Source: Dendrophyllia cribrosa
Lineage: Eukaryota; Cnidaria; Anthozoa; Scleractinia; Dendrophylliidae
Reading direction: 5' to 3'
DNA length: 64,000 nucleotides
NCBI GenBank assembly: GCA_024195265.1
Contig: JAJLRJ010000008.1
Coordinates: 20,978,958 to 21,042,957 of the forward strand
A model generated the notes under the pieces. The model made no database searches. It worked only from the letters and a program-made list of their open reading frames with translations, and was not told the DNA's origin. Shown piece after piece: positions 56,400-64,000 of this stretch. The position numbers and the translations under genes were made by a program. The stretch's first letter is position 1; the number at the start of each line of letters is the position of its first letter.

Positions 56400-57240
56400 A
56401 GATTACAGGGAACGTGCACGAAAGCAAAACGATTCTACAAATAGAAAACAATGCGTACTTGCAAAACGGTACATCTATTTTTTTTTGTCAAAAATCTTTT
56501 CTATTCAAAATCATTTTCAAAACGTCGACCCCGAGGAAGGATTTTTAGGTCCAGACCCCCCCTCCCGCCTGGATTTCCAGAGCCCTCAATCCCCCCTCCC
56601 GCAAGAATTTCCAGCATGCCATCCGTCAGGGAGGAGTGAATTTTTTCTGGAATAACCCAATGCCAGAAAAATGTCAGTAAGGCACAATTAAGATACGACA
56701 TTGGACAAATTCCACATTCACATGAAAACAGATAGTGTAATTACTTAATATCTTTGACTCCAAGAATTAACATTTTCTTTGTTATTACTACAAAATCTTC
56801 TTTTACACTTTGCTACGCAATCTCAAGAATGCACAATTGCATATAACTATATTGTCAATAAGCGGATAAAATACTGTAATTTCTATTAATAAACAAGGCA
56901 AGATATTGATTAGCTACAAAATCATTCAATGACAAATAATATTTGTCTACTTTCCGGCTCTTTCCATACCCGCGGCAGCAATTGTTTAGTGAAAAACTCA
57001 GGCAAAAATTACCTGCCAGTCATTACCCACAAATTATGCTTCCTGTTAACCACATACACTCCCGCAAGTGCCTATTTTTCAACTTTCTCACCAGTAACAG
57101 TGGCCACATGCACTCCTTGAGTGCCTGTTTTTGTAAATTGTAAACGAAATACCAGCACATCATAATCGTTTCCTCTATGCCTGGAAACATTTTTAACAAA
57201 ATATATTCACTGAAAAAAAAAATAACAAAACGAACAGACT
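56400..57240. other. Stretch without a recognised gene
   Basis: Short frames only. The repeated CCCTCCCG phrases near 56565-56600 give a spurious proline-rich frame. Confidence 0.35.
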
Positions 57241-57285
57241 TGGCAGCGCTAAAACCAGCGCCTTAGACCACTCGGCCACGCTACC
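57241..57285 (-). pseudogene. Internally deleted tRNA-Leu-like sequence
   Basis: On the minus strand it starts GGTAGCGTGGCCGAGTGGTC, with a tRNA-Leu-like acceptor 5' strand, D arm and A-box, and runs to the TTTTAG part of the anticodon loop. It then jumps directly to CGCTGCCA, which pairs with the first seven bases as the 3' acceptor strand plus discriminator. The rest of the anticodon arm, the variable arm and the T arm with B-box are missing (about 38 nt). A T run follows about 20 nt later. Confidence 0.6.
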
Positions 57286-57448
57286 GCTCTTGTTTTGTCA
57301 GGCTTTAGTTAATAAATATATCAGGTTAGAGATAAGGCTTGAAAGAAATCTTTTTCACTTCTTGTAAAATAAAATAAAACATGAGGATATTCGTTGTAAT
57401 GTATATGTTGTAGTTCAATTTTGATTTTCCATTGTTCTTTTCTATGCT

Positions 57449-57562
57449 ATACATACATACATACATACATACATACATACATACATACATACATACATAC
57501 ATACATACATACATACATACATACATACATACATACATACATACATACATACATACATACAT
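57449..57562. repeat. (CATA)n microsatellite, about 28 units
   Basis: Uninterrupted ATAC tetramers. All open frames across it (MYVCMYVC or HTYIHTYI) are artefacts. It may be the tail of a LINE inserted on the minus strand, since ATAAACAATG precedes it on that strand. Confidence 0.95.
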
Positions 57563-58257
57563 TGTTTATTATCTTTCCCAAAGGGGCTTTTCAAAGATAA
57601 TACAAAAGATAATACAAAAGATAAAAATAAAGTAATTAATAAAAACAATAAAAACTACCGCAAAATACATATTACAATAAATGTAGTAAAACTTAAAAAT
57701 ATAAATATACAAGTGCTAATATATGGTAATGAATATAAAACAAAGAAAAATCAAAATTGAACCAAGGATAAAATTGAACTACAACATATATGATAAAATG
57801 TCATAAAAACAATTTGGTCTTATAGCCAGTGGACAAGGTGCTTAACAAATATGGCGGTCCGGAAGGAACCACTGCCGGAGTTTCACTGTAAACAAATGGA
57901 TCATCTTGTCGGTCTTCGCTTCTCTTACAGCTTCCGTTAAAGGTATAAACCTCTACTAACGTGACCTCTGGGCCGGGAACGACTTTCTAGGAAAATGCCA
58001 AGCTGTGTTTTTCAATAAATCATTTATCGTTTAACACCTACGGTCAACCTTACTCACGTGACGAAGTCTATTTGAGTCTGTGGATGAATCTTAAAGACCT
58101 TAAAATGTGACCATTCTGACAGGGTGGGATGAAAATGAAAAAATCAGCTTGCCCTTCGGGAAGCTGCTACTTTAGTTTACTAGCCCGGAGCTCTGAAGAG
58201 CTAGCCCAAAAGCAAATTAATTATTAAAAACAAACAAATTTAAACAAGGGATGAATA
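57563..58257. other. Flank of the Polinton-like element
   Basis: AT-rich with AAGATAATAC repeats near 57594-57625. A palindromic stretch with CCTTCGGGAAGC and GGAGCTCTGAAGAGCT at about 58150-58205. No gene seen. Confidence 0.35.
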
Positions 58258-58334
58258 TTAGTAGTTAAGGACTTGGCGGTACCAGATCAGTTTTGCAAAA
58301 CTGATCTGATACCAAGCCAAGTCTTAACTACTTC
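58258..58334. repeat. Terminal-type palindrome at the edge of the Polinton-like element
   Basis: AGTAGTTAAGGACTTGGCGG and GATCAG on the left mirror CTGATC and CCAAGCCAAGTCTTAACTAC on the right around a TTTTGCAAAA centre. Polinton termini are inverted repeats that begin with AG (family knowledge), so this may mark the element end; the other end is outside the window and cannot be compared. Confidence 0.5.
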
Positions 58335-58384
58335 CCATCTGTTGGATTAAAAAATATAGAAAAATCAAATGAAACTATATGTTA

Positions 58385-58475
58385 ATAAAAACAAAATGGT
58401 GCGTTTATTCCATTGCGTGATTTCCTTTGCGTTTATTTCATTGCGTGATTCCACATAATAGAATCCTTTGCGTGA
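58385..58475. repeat. Direct repeats TTTGCGTTTATT..CATTGCGTGATT
   Basis: GCGTTTATTCCATTGCGTGA and GCGTTTATTTCATTGCGTGA lie in tandem, with a third partial TCCTTTGCGTGA. They sit between the terminal palindrome and the end of the polymerase frame, as subterminal repeats of an element would. Confidence 0.6.
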
Positions 58476-58537
58476 CACAATTCTCGGAAACACAGGAAGT
58501 CTACACAGGATTGAATTAAGGAAAGTTATTTTTTGAT

Positions 58538-59065
58538 TTAATTCTTTTTCATTTTATAATGTCCATAAGCATATGAATTTATACCATCTTCCAGTATATA
58601 TCTTTTGTCATCGAAACAGCTGAGTGATACTTTATTGATTTCATAACTTCCTAATTGATGGTTTTGACTTCTTATTGTTTTCATAGTGTGATGCATCTGT
58701 TTATTTCCTAAAAACGTTTCTTTATAATCTTGATGCTTGATATTATTTTTGATAATATTCTTTTTGATTCCCTTGGCAGTCTTTCCTCCTTTTTGGTTGT
58801 CTTTCATGTAACTATACATTTTAGATCGTAGACCGATGAATTCAGTTATTGGTATACTTGCAGCTTCATCTTTGAATTTACCAATTACTTTTTTATTTGT
58901 CTTATCAAAATATGAAGAATCTTCAGGGTAATCGCTGTTATCAAATTTATCTTTATCATTCCAAAAATCTTGGTATACATCTTCAGCTTCAATTTCATAA
59001 GTTAAACTGTCTGTATCAGTAAATAAAAGTCTAGCCTTATTATCATATTTATTTTTGATATAGTT
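58538..59065 (-). pseudogene. polB: DNA polymerase B, C-terminal part beyond an in-frame stop
   Basis: Continues the frame of the upstream polymerase without shift for 175 codons after the TAA at 59066-59068. It contains the catalytic motif C (FTDTDSLTYE, DTDS at 59007-59018) and the conserved C-terminal thumb segment with SCFDDKRYILEDG. The ATG at 58817-58819 could start a 93-residue peptide but that lacks the catalytic motif. As the two aspartates are essential for nucleotide transfer, the copy cannot make an active enzyme unless the stop is read through or is a sequencing error. Confidence 0.8.
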
Positions 59066-62000
59066 TTAATGGAAGTCATACATTAAAACCTTGCTGAGAT
59101 CTAGGATACACATACCCACATATGCCGGCCTGTTTAGGGTTAGTGTTTCTTTAATCTTATGCACAGCTACAAGGTTTTTATTGAAGATCTTACTGCTTAC
59201 ATATGTTGGTTTAGCAGCCATTTTTAATAGTTTCTTTTCATCGGTCACTAATCTAACATCTACTCGTTTTCTGATATTTTCCATTGTTTTTCCGAAGACT
59301 GAATTGTTCATTAATTTAAAAAAGTCTTTTTCAAAAGCATTTTTAGCATTTTTTCGTTTGTTTGTGTTGAAATCAATATATTGCTTCAACCATGCAGACT
59401 GATTAAACTCCAATACTCGATGGACTTTGGTTACTTTCAAACCTAGATCAGTGTATAATTGTAGGTCTCTATAATGTAGCACATACTTTTCTTTGTTTTT
59501 CAAAGTTGGGATTAATTTATGTACAAGACCTGTTGATATATTATATTTAGCTGATATTTTTTTACAATAATCTGATAGCATGTTTTTGGTTACTTTCACT
59601 TTTTCTGGTCCCAATGGATAGTCATTATGAATGTCATGCAACTTTTGGGGATATTCCAAGTCAACTTCTAGTATTAAACCTTTTTGGGTGTTTTCATTAT
59701 ATTTGGCTAAATTTATGTTGTTTATCTGCTTTTCTGTCATCCATCTAAAACCGCCAGTAGGTAGGTATTGTGACATAGCCCAACCATATAGATTGTTAGC
59801 ATCCAGATACATTATATACTTTGAGGGCACCTTCTCATCATATGTTTTCATGTATGTATTGTTTGCTTTACCATACCTATTGGCAATGTAGCTTATTCCA
59901 CCACGCATTCCTTTTTCGATAAATTGAAACATGTCAATATCAGTTATAAGTTCTAATTTGATATCAGTCATTTTAAGCATAGCATCCCAAGACAAACCTG
60001 GAGATGTGAAATAATGACATGGATCTAATTTGTAGTATTCTAGACAGGTCTTTCTAAAGTTTTCAAACACATCAGCTAGCAAAAGGATATCAGATTTAAG
60101 ATATAAATTATGGTATTCACCCATATTTTGAAGATTGAAGGTATTCCACACATTTTGAGCATGTTTGTAATCTTCATTTGATATATGTTCATCATTCAAT
60201 ATGCTGTAAAATTCTTCTTTTGATGGCAGTTTTTCATTGAACTTTTCAAAGCTATCCATGAAGTCATATGGATACACTCCTTTTCTAGTCATCAAATCAA
60301 ACTTTTTATCTTTGAATTTTTGAGATGTATATTTTAATGCTTCTTTTGGTAGATTACTTACTAGTTTTTCTAAACTGGAACTCATGAATTGGAAACTGTC
60401 AATAAATGTTAGATGATTACCAAGCATGAACGCCATATATTTTTCCATGTTGTTAGGAATTGCATTGATGTTCATTTGACACTTTTCACCTTTCTTATTT
60501 GTATATGTATGCTTCTTGACTATTTCACCAATCTCTTGCATTATAAAATGACTGTCATACCCACGGAGATTGTGAAATATAACCGGTATCTTATCAGTTA
60601 ATCGGAAGTTAATATTACAATCTTGATGCGCTGATCCTCTATACTTGCCAGTTATATGACAATGATCTCGAACTCGAATATCTTTCTCTGTATACTTTTT
60701 ATCACATATATGGCATTTATCAGCTTTTTGGAATTCTTCTTCATCCTTTTTTGTCATTTTTAATGGTTTGTTAAAATATCTTTTATTCATATTACGACAA
60801 TATTTAACTTCTTCTAACATAGCTTCCATAAATTTGTTAACAGCTTTTTCACCTCTATAGATCTGTATTGGTTTACTATATTTATCATCATAACAGCATA
60901 CAACCTTATAACCATAACCACAATCAGTATGTTTTTGATACGATTCAGTATAGGATTTGTCATTGTTTGGCCTGCATCCTTCTATTTTTTCTGTAATAGC
61001 TTCAAAATCTGCATAGATGACAAATGGTACAGGCAACTGCTTATGGAAGTTATTGAATTTTAGTATATTGTTATCCTTTGACGGCATTTTTATGGCTTGT
61101 TTTCCATTTATGATGATGCAATTTTCTTTATGATTTAATAATACTCTTTCACTACTGAAACATTGTAAACAATACATACAAAAATGCTTTCTATGTTCAT
61201 GTTTTGTTTGATTGTACATAAATTTATTGAAGTCTTTTATTAATACATAATGTCTGTTTTCACCTTCTGTTATCAATAATAAATGCATTTGATCTTCAAA
61301 TTTTTCTTGGGATATGTAAATAGGAAATGGTTGTTTTTCTTCATATCCAAATACATTGATATTGATATTATTCTGTTTCTCAATTTTATTATACTGTTTT
61401 TGATTGACTGGAAATTCAATTCCTGAGTAATTCAACTTTTCAATAAATTCTTTATCACATTTTTTAATTCTCTGTGGGTATTTTTCTTGAGGATTCAAAT
61501 GTCTGATGTGACACCATCTAAAGCATTCATTGTCATTGTTTTTCATGTTTATCAAACCTTTAGCACTGTTTCTGAGTTCTTGGGGCAGTTTAATATATGA
61601 AGATCCTCTCATTGGTTGATATTTTACAATATTAAGATAATGATTGTCAACAGATTTAATAGTCCATCCGGAGCCTTCAGATATCCACTGTGCAATTTTT
61701 TTTAATATCTGTTGTTTGGACACTTGTAGTGATTCAGTGATCTCTAGATTGTTTATGATTGTTTGAACTAGACTGTTGAAATAGGCAGTTTTATACACTG
61801 TTTCTCCATTTGATATTTTTGTAAATGTTACCTTAAGCGTTTCAACGAATTTTAATCCTTTCATTGATGTTAATACACTGATCATATGGTATGCAACAGC
61901 CTTTCTTGTGTTTTGTAGTTGCATTAGTGGGTCTTTGTTGTTTTTTATGTCAATTTCATAAGACTTTGTATAGCCTTTAAGAGCTTTGTCTGTCTGCTCT

Positions 62001-62323
62001 ATCTTAGTTCTAGGTGCTGGCACTGGTTTGTAAGTTCTAGATGCTGGCACTGGTTTAATAGTTCTAGGTGCTGGCACTGGTTTAATAGTTCTAGGTGCTG
62101 GCACTGGTGGTAAAATGATATTATCTTCATAGTTTTTGACCATATCCCTAACAGATTTTCTCGGTGTAGGAACTGGTCTCCTACGTTGTTTTTCGTCATC
62201 CACAATGATGATTTTAGGCTTTTTATTCTGTTGCTTTAAAAGCAATTTGATGAGTTCTGATTTACTAAGTTTCTTAAGATCACTCTTATTCATATCTATA
62301 AGGTTAGATTTTTCTGATTTCAT
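59066..62323 (-). pseudogene. polB: Protein-primed family B DNA polymerase of a Polinton/adintovirus-like element, truncated by a stop
   Basis: 1085 codons from ATG at 62323. Acts in self-replication of large double-stranded DNA elements. N-terminal region: basic, with four copies of KPVPAPRT-like proline repeats at about residues 73-106, then a region of unknown role with a C-x2-C zinc motif near 395. Exonuclease motif I YADFEAI is near 437; a Cys/His cluster (CHICDKKY..DHCHITGKYRG) resembling an endonuclease VII zinc fold is at 535-567; exo II YDSHF is near 588; exo III YLKSDILLLADVF is near 745. Polymerase motif A LDANNLYGWAM is near 840 and motif B FKLMNNSVFGK near 1000. The frame ends at TAA before motif C. 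Order of motifs and the element's integrase identify a Polinton/Maverick or adintovirus lineage. Codon use is A/T-rich compared with the cadherin gene, as expected for foreign DNA. Confidence 0.9.
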
Positions 62324-62439
62324 ATATATAATAATTCTATAGATAATCTTTTAAATAGTTTTACAAATGTGCGTTTAAATATAGTCGAGAATTCAAATAA
62401 TCCAATCATGGATCCTTCGAACTATAACTATGAAAAGAA

Positions 62440-62700
62440 TTAACTTTGTGTGTAATTTGGATTATTTTTTTGTGTTATGTTGATGATTCGTTGCATTATA
62501 TTGTTGACATTTACATTCTTCATATGCTTTTTTGTTTTCAAGTGACACCATTTCCCTGCAAGTGTATAATTTTTATCATTTTTACAAACATTACAATACC
62601 ACTCTTTATTTAACATACATAAGGTTTTATGTTTTTTTAGTTCTTCTGTTGTGAAAACTTTTGGTCTACCGCGACCTCTCTTAACATTTTGATTTTCCAT
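62440..62700 (-). CDS. AT-hook and zinc-finger protein of the Polinton-like element
   Basis: 86 codons. An N-terminal AT-hook core RGRGRPK near residues 8-14 is followed by CNVCKNDK and CHLKTKKH, giving a C-x2-C..H-x3-4-H zinc finger-like unit. The protein is basic and probably binds DNA. It lies 117 nt upstream of the polymerase on the same strand. Small zinc-finger proteins are seen in this element class, but the specific role is not known. Confidence 0.65.
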   Translation of the reverse strand: MENQNVKRGRGRPKVFTTEELKKHKTLCMLNKEWYCNVCKNDKNYTLAGKWCHLKTKKHMKNVNVNNIMQRIINITQKNNPNYTQS

Positions 62701-62958
62701 ATATAATACTATACTATAGATATTATTTTAAATAGTTTCATAATAGTGCGGATAATATTGGTCAAGAATTATATATTTTGCATTATTGCGTAATAGTCAG
62801 AAACATTAATATTTTTGGCTACCAATGAATAGCGAATGCAAAGATATAAATATCTCAGAAATTTCTGGGATACTTGTAAATAGTAACATCTCTTTAAAAC
62901 AATTTTGTATATCCCTTTAAATCCCTGATTAGTGTTCTAATGTTACTGATTGTATTTT

Positions 62959-63360
62959 TTAAACCCATGTGCCCTGGATCAGATGAATATTTCTACATCT
63001 TTCCAAATCCGCGTTGCTGCTTGTTTTTGTTGTGCTAGATATACTATTTTCTTGTTTGAGATATTTAATATTATCAACTTTGGTTTGTTTCAACACATTA
63101 CATTCATCATCGTATCTATTGTTTTCTATCTCATTGCAGATAATATTCAATAACTCTTTCAATGTTATATCTTCATCAATTTCATGTATTTTTTTATGAT
63201 AAAGTTTCAATAATTTCTTTTTATATTGTAACAGATCCAATCTACGCTCATTATCATATATTTTATCATGAAGATTGTCTATTTCATCTTCACATTCCTG
63301 AATTTGAAAATTTATTTTTTTGATATATTTCTCAATGCCGCTCATGATATATATAAACAT
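62959..63360 (-). CDS. Hypothetical coiled-coil protein of the Polinton-like element
   Basis: 133 codons. The first ATG is at 63360 and a second one (MSGIEKY) a few codons on may be the real start. Residues about 15-75 are a charged, heptad-like coiled coil (IQECEDEIDNLHDKI and so on); the C-terminus is Ser/Thr-rich. It abuts the integrase stop at 63360. I do not recognise a family. Confidence 0.55.
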   Translation of the reverse strand: MFIYIMSGIEKYIKKINFQIQECEDEIDNLHDKIYDNERRLDLLQYKKKLLKLYHKKIHEIDEDITLKELLNIICNEIENNRYDDECNVLKQTKVDNIKYLKQENSISSTTKTSSNADLERCRNIHLIQGTWV

Positions 63361-64000
63361 TATATATTTTTTACATCTTTTAGCGGTATCCAGCTGTTAA
63401 AATCATCACTATATCCTTTCCACTTCACCAAAGCTTGTTTTTTCTTATAGTCTCTTTTGATAACCTTATCTATACGAAAAACATCTTGTTTAGCTTTCAA
63501 TAACTCCTGTTGATAGAAAGATCCTTCTATTGATTCATCATTGAGATCTTTTAATTTGTAAGTTATAGGATTAGTGTATTGTATCTTATTGACTGTAAAC
63601 ACTTCTTCAGTCCAGTTTGGTGTATAACCCTTGTCGAACACATTCCGTTTATACTTTGAAATTCTAACCTTATCACCAACTTTAAATTTTGGTTTATATG
63701 ATAATAGTTCCGTATCATATAGATTGAAATAAACAGTTCCTTCATTCTTTTTCATAGATGCTTCAATAGGTTTCATTTTAATACTTGAATGCTTTGTACT
63801 GTTGTATTCATTTAATAGTTTTGGTAACATGTCTAAATATTGTGTTGTATTTTGAGCTGTAAATTGTTTCCACATTTTAGATTTTAATGTTCTGTTAAAT
63901 CTCTCAATAATAACAGCTTTACCTTCATTGAAAGTAGAATACATCTCAATATTATTTTTCTTTAGCCAGTCTTTGAAAGTTTTATTATAGAATTCAGACC
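63360..64000 (-). CDS. int: Retroviral-type integrase with C-terminal chromodomain, Polinton-like element (5' part outside window)
   Basis: The frame is open through the window edge; 18 codons before the ATG at 63944 continue it (FYNKTFKDWLKKNNIEM), so that ATG is internal. Visible are the last part of the DDE core with the catalytic glutamate in VIIERFNRTLK (codon 63903-63905), the helix LLNEYNSTKHSSI, an SH3-like segment (PKFKVGDKVRISK), and a chromodomain (VDKVIKRDYKKKQALVKWKG then YSDDFNSWIP). The catalytic two aspartates lie outside. Such integrases insert the element and the chromodomain is thought to direct it to marked chromatin. First in the transcription order of the visible cluster. 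Confidence 0.9.
   Translation of the reverse strand, partial: SEFYNKTFKDWLKKNNIEMYSTFNEGKAVIIERFNRTLKSKMWKQFTAQNTTQYLDMLPKLLNEYNSTKHSSIKMKPIEASMKKNEGTVYFNLYDTELLSYKPKFKVGDKVRISKYKRNVFDKGYTPNWTEEVFTVNKIQYTNPITYKLKDLNDESIEGSFYQQELLKAKQDVFRIDKVIKRDYKKKQALVKWKGYSDDFNSWIPLKDVKNI

Noticed and set aside
56290..56655. 121-codon plus-strand frame
   Set aside because: Crosses the end of a pogo-like MITE and a CCCTCCCG-rich stretch; no motif.
57241..57285. Functional tRNA-Leu gene
   Set aside because: Lacks the 3' anticodon strand, variable arm and T arm, so it cannot fold as a tRNA.
57326..57648. MYVCMYVC and HTYIHTYI frames
   Set aside because: Translations of the (CATA)n microsatellite in several frames.
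58538..59068. Frameshift in the polymerase
   Set aside because: Distance and reading show the same frame on both sides; the break is a single in-frame TAA.
63360..63944. Integrase starting at ATG 63944
   Set aside because: The frame continues upstream to the window edge with integrase-like residues, so this ATG is internal.

Overview
The window is AT-rich nuclear DNA from an animal, most likely an anthozoan cnidarian such as a stony coral or a relative. The evidence is an intron-split cadherin/EGF receptor with GT-AG splice sites, a single-exon BTB-BACK-PHR gene, decayed Penelope-like retroelements, a Polinton/adintovirus-type element and very many short inverted-repeat transposons. The species call is inference; no similarity search was possible.

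Layout. Positions 1-3.3 kb: a complete single-exon BTB-BACK-PHR gene on the minus strand, beside a diverged tandem duplication that holds an inserted element. Positions 3.3-10.1 kb: gene-poor, with one MITE, a possible three-exon gene at 6.66-8.0 kb and small tandem repeats. Positions 10.13-14.66 kb: a satellite of about 80 units of 57 bp with higher-order structure. Positions 14.7-24.8 kb: a graveyard of DNA-transposon remnants, several with recognisable target-site duplications. Positions 25.0-29.0 kb: a decayed Penelope-like retroelement split by later insertions. Positions 29.8-41 kb: more TTAA-flanked and palindromic elements.

Positions 41.0-53.2 kb hold the last six exons (minus strand) of a large transmembrane cadherin: a partial sushi domain, about 15 cadherin repeats, EGF-like repeats, one membrane span and a tail with three NPx(Y/F) motifs. 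All exon junctions agree in phase. Its largest intron contains a 32-bp palindromic satellite of about 45 units and a GIY-YIG fragment. Positions 53.3-58.2 kb: upstream intron or flank with minisatellite, MITEs, a deleted tRNA-Leu and a CATA microsatellite.

Positions 58.26-64.0 kb hold one end of a Polinton/adintovirus-like element, all genes on the minus strand in transcription order integrase (running off the window), coiled-coil protein, AT-hook/zinc-finger protein and protein-primed family B DNA polymerase. The polymerase is interrupted by an in-frame stop just before its catalytic DTDS motif, so this copy looks inactive.

The two confident host genes are unrelated. The strongest overall signal is the density and nesting of mobile DNA, including two distinct families with TTAA target duplications, a candidate Mutator-like element with CTGCAG-rich termini, and two satellites whose units each carry a small palindrome.
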